A stretch of 64,000 nucleotides of DNA, taken from Theristus sp. LFF4_11 (lineage: Eukaryota > Nematoda > Chromadorea > Monhysterida > Xyalidae). Every line of letters starts with the position of its first letter. Position 1 is the first letter of the stretch. The stretch spans positions 62,001 to 126,000 of the forward strand of contig JASANC010005464.1 in the NCBI GenBank assembly GCA_030248135.1, given 5' to 3'. The notes under the pieces were generated by a model. It did not search any database. It saw only the letters and a program-made list of their open reading frames with translations, and was not told the origin of the DNA. Shown piece after piece: positions 10,942-22,130 of this stretch. The position numbers were made by a program, and so were the translations under genes.

Positions 10942-13431
10942 TCTATCTATCTATTATACTAAGATAGTAACTGTGTATGTAAGTCAGGTCAGGTCAGGTC
11001 CGTTCCGCTACGTTGATTGGCTATTAAAATTTACAAATTTGAACCAATTTTGCTATTTAAGTCATCATCAGCTGAATACTCATACTCCATTTTCTAATGA
11101 CAATGCAAAGTTCAAATCGTCATTCCACATGACGTTAGTCATCATGATGCCTTTTGCTTAAGAGCGACAACAAACAAGCGAGACAATCGTAAGAATTGCA
11201 AGGACTCCATTGTAGACGATGGAGTTTTTTCACAAAAAACGAGTTTTTAAAACAATCGCTTGCAAGTTGATCGCTCTTTTTACAAGGTAGACTTTTTATA
11301 AAGCCGGTGTTTACAACGAGTATTTAGAAAATCGTTGCTTTTTCCTTCATTTGTTTTTATCATAGAAAATGCGTCACTTAGGATAGAAAAGCCACATAAC
11401 AAAACAAAAGCGACCGTTTTACACAATGGGTACTCAGAAACGTGTTGCTTTTTGTTGCACTAGATCAAAAAGAACTGGCTTAGGTTAGAGTAAGCGGGGA
11501 AAAGAAGTAAACATTCAAAACAAAAGCGGGAGCTTTGCTACGGGTATTCAGTAAAATGTTGCTGTTTTGTCATTTCCATTCTATCAAAAATCCTTGGCTA
11601 AGGTAAGGGTTGAAAATAAGAGCAGTAAACATACCACACAAAAGTGGCCGTTTTGCAGCGAATATTCAGAAAAGTTTTGCATTTATCGTCATTTAAACTT
11701 TAAAAGGCTTGGCTTAGGTGAGCTTTGCTACGGGTATTCAGTAAAATGTTGCTGTTTTGTTATTTCCATTCTATCAAAAATCCTTGGCTAAGGTTAGGGT
11801 TAAAGGTAAGAGTAGTAAACATACCACACAAAAGTGGCCGTTTTGCAGCGAATATTCAGAAATTTTTTGCATTTTTTGTCATTTAAACTTTAAAAACCTT
11901 AGTTTAGGTTAGAATAAGCGGGAAAAAAAGCAACTTATCAAAACGAAAGTTGGCATTTTGCAACAATTGTTCAGAAGTGTTGCCTTTTTGACATATGCGT
12001 CACTTCGGATAGAAAAACTACATAACAAAACAAAAGCGACCGTTTTAGACAATGGATACTCAGAAACGTGTTGCTTTGTATTGCACTCGATCAAAAAGAA
12101 CTGGCTTACGTTAGGGTAAGCGGGGAAAAGAAGTAAACATTCAAAACAAAAGCGGGAGCTTTGCTACGGGTATTTAGTAAAATGTTGCTGTTTTGTCATT
12201 TCCCTTCTATCAAAAATCCTTGGCTAAGGTTAGGGTAAAAAGTAAGAGAAGTAAACATACCACACAAAAGTGGCCGTTTTGCAGCGAATATTCAGAAAAG
12301 TTTTGCATTTTTTCATCATTTAAACTTTAAAAGGCTTGGCTTAGGTGAGCTTTGCTACGGGTATCCAGTAAAATGTTGCTGTTTTGTCATTTCCATTCTA
12401 TCAAAAATCCTTGGCTAAGGTTAGGGTTAAAGGTAAAAATAGTAAACATACCACCGTTGCTTTTTTTCATTTGTTTTTTTATCACAGAATATGCGTCACT
12501 TACAATAGAAAAGCTACATAGGAAAACAAAAGCGACCGTTTTACACATTGGTCACTCTGAAACGTGTTGCTTTTTGTTGCACTCGATCAAAAAGAACTGG
12601 CTTAAGTTAGGGTAAGCGGGAAAAAGAAGTAAACATTCAAAACAAAAGCGGGAGCTTTGCTACGGGTATTCAGTAAAATGTAGATCATCGTTGCTTTTTC
12701 CTTCATTTTTTTATCATAGAAAATGCGTCACTTCGGATAGAAAAACTACATAACAAAACAAAAGCGACCGTTTTAGACAATGGATACTCAGAAACGTGTT
12801 GCTTTGTATTGCACTCGATCAAAAAGAACTGGCTTACGTTAGGGTAAGCGGGGAAAAGAAGTAAACATTCAAAACAAAAGCGGGAGCTTTGCTACGGGTA
12901 TTTAGTAAAATGTTGCTGTTTTGTCATTTCCCTTCTATCAAAAATCCTTGGCTAAGGTTAGGGTAAAAAGTAAGAGAAGTAAACATACCACACAAAAGTG
13001 GCCGTTTTGCAGCGAATATTCAGAAAAGTTTTGCATTTTTTCATCATTTAAACTTTAAAAGGCTTGGCTTAGGTGAGCTTTGCTACGGGTATCCAGTAAA
13101 ATGTTGCTGTTTTGTCATTTCCATTCTATCAAAAATCCTTGGCTAAGGTTAGGGTTAAAGGTAAAAATAGTAAACATACCACACAAAAGTGGCCGTTTTG
13201 CAGCGAATATTCAGATTCATATTCATTTTGCATTTTTTGTCATTTAAACTTTAAAAGGCTTGGCTTAGGTTAGAATAAGCGGGAAAAGAAGCATCTTATC
13301 AAGACGAAAGTTGGCGTTTTGCAACAATTGTTCAGAAGTGTTGCCTTTTTGACATTTACACTCTAAAAGGCCTGGCTTAGGTTAGGGTAAGCGGGAAAAA
13401 ACCATTACCAAGTCAAAAGCGGGCGCTTTCC
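10942..13431 (+). mobile_element. Diverged Helitron-like unit 6 with its own internal tandem array
   Basis: Starts TCTATCTATTATACTAAG after a CTAG, but its inside differs from the other units. It repeats words such as AAAAGTGGCCGTTTTGCAGC, GGGAGCTTTGCTACGGGTAT and CTTGGCTAAGGTTAGGG. A stretch of about 450 bp from 11997 recurs almost unchanged from 12725. No normal 3' end is reached before the cytosine-free block. Confidence 0.65.
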
Positions 13432-13776
13432 AATGGGTATTTAGAAAAAAATGGTTATTAGAAAGAGTGAGAAGGATTTTTTTTAAGTTAAGAAAAAAAT
13501 AAGGGGTATTTTGGTAAATTTTTTGGGTGAAAAATTTTTGGGGGGGGGGTTTGGGGAAGGGGTTTTTTTTTTTGGGGGAAAAGAAAAAAAAAAAAAAAGG
13601 GGGGGTTTTTGTTTAGGGGGGGGGGGGTTGTTGGTGGAAAAAATATTGTTTTTTTTTGGGGGGGGGTTTTGTTGTGTTTGTTTTTTTTGTGGGTGGGAAG
13701 GTGGTGGGGGGAAAAAAAAGGGAAAAAAAAAATGTTTGAAAAGGGGTTTAAAGGAAAGGAAAAAAAAATATGTGGT
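13432..13776 (+). other. 345-base block with no cytosine on the plus strand
   Basis: Read base by base, the block holds only G, T and A in long homopolymer runs. The last C before it is at 13431 and the next is at 13777. It sits exactly between diverged unit 6 and the near-duplicate unit 7. The composition is unlike anything else in the window. It could be an assembly or base-calling artefact or an extreme strand-asymmetric tract. Confidence 0.9.
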
Positions 13777-15164
13777 CTATCTATTATACTAAAAATGCAA
13801 TTTGTCTGTCCCTGTCATTTTCATGAAATTTGAATTGGCGCTCATTTTTGCTATTTAAGAAAACTTCATCTCAATTTCCTTAACCTATTTTTATTAATGC
13901 CAGTTGAGATTGTTTTTTTCAAAACGTCTCTCATCATATAGCTGAAGTCATCATGATACTCTTTGGTCAACAGAGACAGTTCAGCGCAGCATAGGCAAAT
14001 GGAAGCGTGGCTGATCAAAACTTGATGATCGACTGGGAAAAATGTAACAAAACCGTCTGTGAAAAAAGTTTGAACTTTTTTTGTTTTTAAAAATCGGGTT
14101 GCAAAACGCGCATCGACATCGGCATTGCAATTGCAAGTTGCACTTTTGATTCAAAACAACGTATTCAACTTCAACAATATTTAATTTCAACGTAACGCAC
14201 GATGGGCAACTGGCAATTGTTGCTGCTCAAAACTTGACGAGCGACTGCGAAAGATGTGACAAAACCGTCTCTGAAAAAAGTTAGTTTTTTAATTGGGTCG
14301 AAATGGTATTTACCATTCATTTTCACTTTGCAAAATGTTTGGGTCATGTTGGGGTAAACGGGTAAAAGAAGCAATGACTTTAAAACGAAATTATAAACGT
14401 CACTTTTTTTGTTTATTCTATTCATTTTTCACTTTAGAAAAAAGGCTTGGCTTATGTTAGGGTAACCGGGTAAAAGAAGCATTAGCTTTTTGAAACGGGT
14501 ATTTTTTTAATAAAAAAACGTTAATTTTTATATTTTTTTCAATCTTACTTAACTTACAAAAAGGCTTGACTTAGGTTAGGGTGAACGGGTAAAAATAGCA
14601 AAATCATAAACTTCGCATTTTCACTTTGCAAAAAGGCTTGGCTTAGGTAAACGGGTAAAAGAAGCATTAGCTTTTTAAGACGGGTAATTGAAAAAAACGT
14701 TAATTTTTATGTTTTTATTCAATCTTACTTCACATACAAAAAGGCTTGACTTAGGTTAGGGTGAACGGGTAAAAAATAGAAAAATCATAAACTTCGCATT
14801 TTCACTTTACAAAAAAGGCTTGGCTTAGGTAAACGGGTAAAAAAGCATTAGCTTTTTAAAACGGGTAAATGAAAAAAACGTTAGTTTTTATATTTTTTTC
14901 ATTTTTACTTCACTTACAAAAAGGGGTGCCTTCGGTTAGGGTAAACGGGTAAAAATAGCAAAATCATAAACTTCGCATTTTTTATTTATTTGAATAACAT
15001 TAAAAAATATTGTATTGTAGGCGACTTCACTGCAGCACAAGGTAAATTTTCTTCAGGGTTATTATTCAGTAAACGTTACTGTTTTTTTTCTTTTTAAGTC
15101 AATGCCACTTCACCAAAAAGGCTTGGCATTGATTAAGCCACATACGCTCGGGTCAATTGGCTAG
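13776..15164 (+). mobile_element. Helitron-like unit 7, near-duplicate of unit 2
   Basis: Starts TCTATCTATTATACTAAAAA and ends CTAG at 15161-15164. It differs from unit 2 (5331-6712) only by scattered single bases and homopolymer lengths. Confidence 0.75.
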
Positions 15165-16589
15165 TCTACTACTACTAAATTTACAATTTGTCTGTGTGTG
15201 CGTGGCACTTTTTCGCAATTTGAATTGGCGCCCATTTTGCTATTTAAGAAAACTCCATCTCAATTTCCTTAACCTATTTTTTTATTAATGCCAGTTGAGA
15301 TTGTTTTCTCAAAACGTCGCTCTTCATAGCTGGAGTCATCATGATACTCTTTGGTCAACAGAGACAGTTCAGCGCAGCATAGGCAAATGGAAGCGTGGCT
15401 GATCAAAACTTGATGATCGACTGGGAAAGATGTAACAAAACCGTCTTTGAAAAAAGTTTGAACTTTTTTGTTTTTAAAAATCGGGTTGCAAAACGCACAT
15501 CGACATCGGCATTGCAAGTTGCACTTTGGATTCAAAACAAGTAAATTTCATTGAAATTGATACTCCATGTTTCATTTTCAAATTGATACTCCATGGTTAT
15601 GAGCGATAATTTCAACGTAACGCACGATGGGCAACTGGCAATTGTTGCTGCTCAAAACTTGACGAGCGACTGCGAAAGATGTAACAAAACCGTCTCTGAA
15701 AAAAGTTAGTTTTTTAATTGGGTCGAAATGGTATTTACCATTCATTTTCACTTTGCAAAATGTTTGGGTCATGTTGGGGTAAACGGGTAAAAAGAAGCAA
15801 TGACTGCAAAACGAAATTATAAACGTCACTTTTTTGTTTCTTCTATTCATTTTCACTTTAGAAAAAAGGCTTGGCTTATGTTAGGGTAACCGGGTAAAAG
15901 AAGCATTAGCTTTTTAAAACGGGTATTTTTTAATGAAAAAAACGTTAATTTTTATATTTTTTATTCAATCTTACTTAACTTACAAAAAGGCTTGACTTAG
16001 GTTAGGGTGAACGGGTAAAAATAGCAAAATCATAAACTTCGCATTTTCACTTTGCAAAAAAGGCTTGGCTTAGGTAAACGGGTAAAAGAAGCATTAGCTT
16101 TTTAAAACGGGTAATTGAAAAAAACGTTAATTTTTATGTTTTTATTCAATCTTACTTCACATACAAAAAGGCTTGACTTAGGTTAGGGTGAACGGGGAAA
16201 AATAGCAAAATCATAAACTTCGCATTTTCACTTTACAAAAAAGGCTTGGCTTAGGTAAACGGGTAAAAAAGCATTAGCTTTTTAAAACGGGTAAATGAAA
16301 AAAACGTTAGTTTTTATATTTTTTATTCAATTTTACTTCACTTACAAAAAGGCTTGCCTTCGGTTAGGGTAAACGGGTAAAAATAGCAAAATCATAAACT
16401 TCGCATTTTTTATTTATTTAAATACATTAAAAAATATTGTATTGTAGGCGACTTCACGGCAGCACAAGGTAAATTTTCTTCAGAGTTATTATTCAGTAAA
16501 CGTTACTGTTTTTTCTTTCTAAGTCAATGCCACTTCACCAAAAAGGCTTGCCCTTGATTAAGCCACATACGCTCGGGTCAATTGGCTAG
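15165..16589 (+). mobile_element. Helitron-like unit 8
   Basis: Starts TCTACTACTACTAAATTTAC and ends CTAG at 16586-16589. The 5' microsatellite has changed to GTCTGTGTGTGCGTGG. Confidence 0.7.
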
Positions 16590-18063
16590 TCTATTATACT
16601 AAATTTACAATTTGTCTGTGGCACTTTTTTGCAATTTGAATTGGCGCCCTTTTTTGCTACTTAAGAAAACTCCATCTCAAATTCCTTAACCTATTTTTTT
16701 AATAATGCCAGTTGAGATTGTTTTCTCAAAACGTCGCTCTTCATAGCTGGAGTCATCATGATACTCTTTGGTCAACAGAGACAGTTCAGCGCAGCATAGG
16801 CAAATGGAAGCGTGGCTGATCAAAACTTGATGATCGACTGGGAAAGATGTAACAAAACCGTCTTTGAAAAAAAGTTTGAACTTTTTTGTTTTTAAATTTT
16901 GGGATAAAAATTTTTTAAAAGTTTGAACTTTTTTGTTTTTAAAAATCGGGTTGCAAAACGCACATCGACATCGGCATTGCAAGTTGCACTTTGGATTCAA
17001 AACAAGTAAATTTCATTGAAATTGATACTCCATGTTTCATTTTCAAAATGATACTCCATGGTTATGAGCGATAATTTCAACGTAACGCACGATGGGCAAC
17101 TGGCAATTGTTGCTGCTCAAAACTTGACGAGCGACTGCGAAAGATGTAACAAAACCGTCTCTGAAAAAAGTTTAATTAAAAAGTTTTTAATTGGGTCGAA
17201 ATGGTATTTACCATTCATTTTCACTTTGCAAAATGTTTGGGTCATGTTGGGGTATTTTATATATAAACGGGTAAAAAGAAGCAATGACTGCAAAACGAAA
17301 TTATAAACGTCACTTTTTTGTTTCTTCTATTCATTTTCGCTTTAGAAAAAAGGCTGTGCTTATGTTAGGGTTATCGAGTAAACTTTTTAAAACGGGTAAT
17401 TTTTAATGAAAAAAACGTTAATTTTTATCTTTTTTATTCAATCTTACTTAACTTACAAAAAGGCTTGACTTAGGTTAGGGTGAACGGGTAAAAATAGCAA
17501 AATCATAAACTTCGCATTTTCACTTTGCAAAAAAGGCTTAGCTTAGGTAAACGGGTCAAAGAAGCATTAGCTTTTTAAAACGGGTAATTAAAAAAAACGT
17601 TAATTTTTATGTTTTTATTCAATCTTACTTCACATACAAAAAGGGTTGACTTAGGTTAGGGTGAACGGGGAAAAAATAGCAAAATCATAAACTTCGCATT
17701 TTCACTTTACAAAAAAGGCTTGGCTTAGGTAAACGGGTAAAAAAGCATTAGCTTTTTAAAACGGGTAAATGAAAAAAACGTTAGTTTTTATATTTTTTAT
17801 TCAATTTTACTTCACTTACAAAAAGGCTTGCCTTCGGTTAGGGTAAACGGGTAAAAATAGCAAAATCATAAACTTCGCATGTTTAATTTATTTAAATACA
17901 TTAAAAAATATTGTATTGTAGGCGACTTAACGGCAGCACAAGGTAAATTTTCTTCAGGGTTATTATTCAGTAAACGTTACTGTTTTTTCTTTCTAAGTCA
18001 ATGCCACTTCACCAAAAAGGCTTGGCATTGATTAAGCCACATACGCTCGGGTCAATTGGCTAG
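16590..18063 (+). mobile_element. Helitron-like unit 9
   Basis: Starts TCTATTATACTAAATTTACA and ends CTAG at 18060-18063. Compared with unit 8 it carries small insertions near 16895-16930, 17170-17185 and 17250-17265. Confidence 0.7.
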
Positions 18064-19485
18064 TCTATATTATTAAATTTACAATCTGTGCGTGCGTGGC
18101 ATTTTTTTGCAATTTGAATTGGCGCCCATTTTTGCTACTTAAGAAAACTCCATCTCAATTTCCTTAACCTATTTATTTATTAATGCCAGTTGAGATTGTT
18201 TTCTCAAAACGTCGCTCTTCATAGCTGGAGTCATCATGATACTCTTTGGTCAACAGAGACAGTTCAGCGCAGCATAGGCAAATGGAAGCGTGGCTGATCA
18301 AAACTTGATGATCGACTGGGAAAGATGTAACAAAACCGTCTTTGAAAAAAGATTGAACTTTTTTGTTTTTAAAAATCGAGTTGCGCAAAACGCACATTGA
18401 CATCGGCATTGCAAGTTGCACTTTGGATTCAAAACAAGTAAATTTCATTGAAGTTGATACTCCATGTTTCATTTTCAAATTGACACACCATGGTTTATGC
18501 GCGATAATTTCAACGTAACGCACGATGGGCAACTGGCAATTGTTGCTGCTCAAAACTTGACGAGCGACTGCGAAAGATGCTACAAAACCGTCTCTGAAAA
18601 AAGTTAGTTTTTTAATTGGGTCGACATGGTATTTACCATTCATTTTCACTTTGCAAAATGTTAGGGTCATGTTGGGGTAAACGGGTAAAAAGAAGCAATG
18701 ACTGCAAAACGAAATTATAAACGTCACTTTTTTGTTTCTTCTATTCATTTTCACTTTAGAAAAAAGGCTTGGCTTATGTTAGGGTAACCGGGTAAAAGAA
18801 GAATTAGCTTTTTAAAACGGGTATTTTTTAATGAAAAAAACGTTAATTTTTATGTTTTTTATTCAATCTTACTTAAATTACAAAAAGGCTTGACTTAGGT
18901 TAGGGTGAACGGGTAAAAATAGCAAAATCATAAACTTCGCATTTTCACTTTACAAAAAAGGCTTGGCTTAGGTAAACGGGTAAAAAAGCATTAGTTTTTT
19001 TAAAACGGGTAAATGAAAAAAACGTTAGTTTTTATATTTTTTATTCAATTTTACTTCACTTACAAAAAGGCTTGCCTTCGGTTAGGGTAAACGGGGAAAA
19101 ATAGCAAAGTCATAAACTTCGCATTTTCACTTTACAAAAAAGGCTTGGCTTAGGTAAACGGGTAAAAAAGCATTAGCTTTTTAAAACGGATAAATGAAAA
19201 AAGTTAGTTTTTATATTTTTTATTCAATTTTACTTCACTTACAAAAAGGCTTGCCTTCGGTTAGGGTAAACGGGTAAAAATAGCAAAATCATAAACTTCG
19301 CATTTTTTATTTATTTAAATACATTTAAAATATTGTATTGTAGACGACTTCACGGCAGCACAAGGTAAATTTTCTTCAGGGTTATTATTCAGTAAACGTT
19401 ACTGTTTTTTCTTTCTAAGTCAATGCCACTTCACCGAAAAGGCTTGGCATTGATTAAGCCACATACGCTCGGGTCAATAGGCTAG
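18064..19485 (+). mobile_element. Helitron-like unit 10, last of the array
   Basis: Starts TCTATATTATTAAATTTAC and ends AATAGGCTAG at 19482-19485, followed by T-rich DNA as expected for insertion next to T. The long minus-strand frame inside (18173-18754) is repeat translation, not a gene. Confidence 0.7.
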
Positions 19486-20174
19486 TTTTTTTTAAATAGC
19501 AAAAGAAATTTTAAATACCAATTCAAATCGGCCAAAAATGACACGCGGTTGCAGACAGACAGACAGACACTTTGTAAATTTAATATCATGTCCATTCGCG
19601 AGCGAAGCGGAGCGGAGCGGACAGCGGATGAGACATAATATGGCCCGTCGGTCGCTCGCGCTAAAATTCCAAACTTTCTGTGCCTCGCATTGTGAACATA
19701 AAAGGAGCTGAGAATTTTTTCTCCTGCACACAGGTAGATAATCCACAGATACGCTGTGTGCAGCAGAAATTTTTTTGTGGTGATCTTCTACACACGCTGT
19801 GTGCGCAAAACATCGATTCTGAATAAGCTGTTTCTTATTCTTCTATACCCCTTTTTCTTCGACCATGTCATAAAATGTGTTCGCAGTTTCAGTGATATAA
19901 AGAAAATTCTGACTGTTAAGATAAAAACATTTCCTAGGGTAAAAGTCTTCGGGATTTTTAAATTTCACATTCATTTTTTTCTCTGATGCTTCCCAAGGCT
20001 TCAATTTTGCCTGTTTACACAAATTTACGAAAAAAACGTGTATTTGCGATTTTTGCGCATGAAACAACCCGTTATTTGACAAAACAACAAGTTTCCGGGG
20101 GTAACCAACAACGGAGAGTTTGAATTTGACCTTTATTTTTTGAAAAAAAACTAAAGGAATTGCAGTTAAATAAC
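19486..20174. other. Intergenic stretch with a reversed Helitron 5'-end trace
   Basis: Near 19550-19580, GACAGACAGACAGACAC followed by TTTGTAAATTTA is the reverse of a family 5' end. A short GC-rich run, GCGAAGCGGAGCGGAGCGG, lies at about 19602-19620. No gene is recognised. Confidence 0.4.
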
Positions 20175-21010
20175 TAAAATCGTGACGATTTAGGGCGAAT
20201 CGGCCGTGGAAATTGGCGAAATCGGTCCATAAACGAAAAACAAGAAAAGGGTGTTTTCCAGGGTAATTCAATGCGCTGATCACGGATTTTGGGTTAGTTT
20301 TTTATGTGAGCAACTCTAGATGCTGAATCGTGACGATTTCGGGCGAATCGGCCGTGGAAATCGGCGAAAACAGTCCAGAAACGAAAAACAAGAAAAGGGT
20401 GTTTTCCAGGGTAATTCAATGCGCTGATCACGGATTTTGGGTTAGTTTTCTTACGTGAGCAACTCTAGATGCTGAATCGCGACGATTTCGGGCGAATCGG
20501 CGGTGGAAATTGGCGAAATCGGTCCATAAACGAAAAACAAGAAAAGGGTGTTTTCCAGGGTAATTCAATGCGCTGATCACGGATTTTGGGTTAATTTTTT
20601 TATGTGAGCAATTCTAGGTACTGAATCTTAACGATTTCAAGCAAATCGGCCGTGGAAATTGGCGAAATCGGTCCAAAGACAAAAAAAATGAAAAACTGGT
20701 GTAGTCCGGGGTAATTCAATGCGCTGATCACGGATTTTGGGTTAGTTTTTTTATGTGAGCAATTCTAGATACTGAATCGTGACGATTTCGGGCGAACCGC
20801 CGTAGAAACTAGCGAAATCGGTCCAAATGCAAAAAAAACAAGAAAACTGTGTTGTCCATGGTAATTCATTGCGCCGATGACGGGTTTTGGGTCAGTTTTC
20901 TTGTATGAGCAATTTTAGATACTGAATCGTGACGATTTTGGGCGAATCGGCCGTAGAAATAGCATAGGCGAAATCGGCCTAAAAACGAAAAATGAAAAAC
21001 CTGAGTTTTC
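20175..21010 (+). repeat. Tandem satellite, about 148-bp unit, about six copies
   Basis: The word GTGACGATTTCGGGCGAATC or a close variant recurs at about 20181, 20330, 20478, 20625, 20777 and 20927. Each unit also holds GGGTAATTCAATGCGCTGA and ATCACGGATTTTGGGTTA. The copies diverge steadily to the right. Confidence 0.85.
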
Positions 21011-21085
21011 CGGGGTTTAGAAGAATGTGTGACCAACGAATTGTGATTTTGGTCCGACCTTCGGGGGTTATGTAAAAGTCAGAAT

Positions 21086-21235
21086 ATTATCTAAAAATGC
21101 GGGAGACGCATATAAAAGGAGGAATATGGCCTTGTGTAAGCAGTGAAAGACTTGGCTCGACAACGCTTTTCAAGTCTTTGATGTGGTACGCACGGATACA
21201 AGTACATAAGAGTCATATTTTTGCGCCGCGTTTGT
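21086..21235 (+). repeat. Hairpin-bearing dispersed repeat, copy 1
   Basis: About 145 bp beginning AATGCGGGAGACGCATATAA, with a TATA-like CATATAAAAGG. A perfect 9-bp stem AAAGACTTG/CAAGTCTTT encloses a 16-base loop. The copy at 21985-22122 is inverted and that at 44771-44892 is direct; all three are almost identical. I could not match it to a known small RNA or SINE. Confidence 0.8.
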
Positions 21236-21239
21236 TTGT

Positions 21240-21480
21240 TTTTTTTGAAGCACGCCCCCCACCGATTCCGGAAACCCGAAGGTACCAAACTTCGGTGGGA
21301 TTGGGGAATGGACGGCTCACCATCCCGTGGAACCAATACCCTCGCCACGTGAGGGGGACAGCCTCTAAGCCCCGCTCTGTCCTGGGGGCACCAGTGATCT
21401 TAGCCCGATTTCGGTTTCGGTGGCCTGCGGTCGCTATATCCCCGGAGGGCAGCGAATCCGAAAGTTTTCGTTTTCGTTTT
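21240..21480 (+). repeat. GC-rich dispersed repeat (CCGGAAACCCGAAGGTACC family)
   Basis: Shares the core TTCCGGAAACCCGAAGGTAC with 58632-58740 (same strand) and 38175-38290 (opposite strand). The surroundings differ, so copies are partial. It is SINE-like in size, but the A/B boxes are not convincing. Confidence 0.6.
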
Positions 21481-21984
21481 CGTTTTGCTGAAAAGCGTAA
21501 AACTTTGAAGTTATTTTTTAATTGTCCTCTTCGATTTAATCTAAAATCATACCATGTGCGAAATTCTGTAAATTCTGTGCAAAAACAGAAAAATCAGAGA
21601 TTGCAAAACATTGTTGCATGTAGTTTTTTCGTTGTTGTTAACGTACGCACCGCTGTGTACACACCAGCACCAGTGACAAAAAGGAGTTGTCTTCCGTTGA
21701 TTTTCACCTTTTTTACCGGTGTCATCTTCAACTAGTGTGGCAGGATAAACCGTCTGTCCCGTGAGTCATTGCCTTTTGCCACAGGAGACCTTGCGTTCCG
21801 CAATGCTTCTGCGATACAATTTGTCCTGGACAAACCAGTGTCAGCGAGCTAAAGTCTGATTGTTATTTTAGCAGTTTTAGTGGTCGCTAAATGCCCGAAA
21901 TCCGCAAATGTGAAAGTTTCATTTGTCTACAATACACAAACTACGAGGGTTGCCATGTGCAACCGAAATCATAAATAAACGGCG

Positions 21985-22122
21985 CAAAAATATGGCTCTT
22001 ATGTACTTGTATCCGTGTGTACCACATCAAAGACTTGAAAAGCGTTGTCGAGCCAAGTCTTTCACTGCTTACACAAGGCCATATTCCTCCTTTTATATGC
22101 GTCTCCCGCATTTTTAGATAAT
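21985..22122 (-). repeat. Hairpin-bearing dispersed repeat, copy 2
   Basis: Inverted relative to copy 1 and matching it through GTACATAAGAGYCATATTTTTG to the GCGCCG end. Copies 1 and 2 flank about 750 bp as an inverted pair. Confidence 0.8.
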
Positions 22123-22130
22123 TATATATA

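Noticed and set aside
13511..13833. Glycine/phenylalanine-rich frames as a glycine-rich protein
   Set aside because: They arise from the cytosine-free homopolymer block and have no gene structure.
18173..18754. A 193-codon minus-strand frame, and similar frames throughout 4000-19000, as genes
   Set aside because: They recur in each Helitron-like unit with the same residues, break at random indels and show no domain. They are translations of a repeat.
3893..19485. A CRISPR-like repeat-spacer array
   Set aside because: Repeats and spacers are both repeated, the host is eukaryotic and no cas genes are near. The structure is that of tandem mobile elements.
21097..21735. 212-codon plus frame across the hairpin repeat and GC-rich repeat
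   Set aside because: It spans two unrelated dispersed repeats whose other copies lie in different contexts, so the frame is chance.
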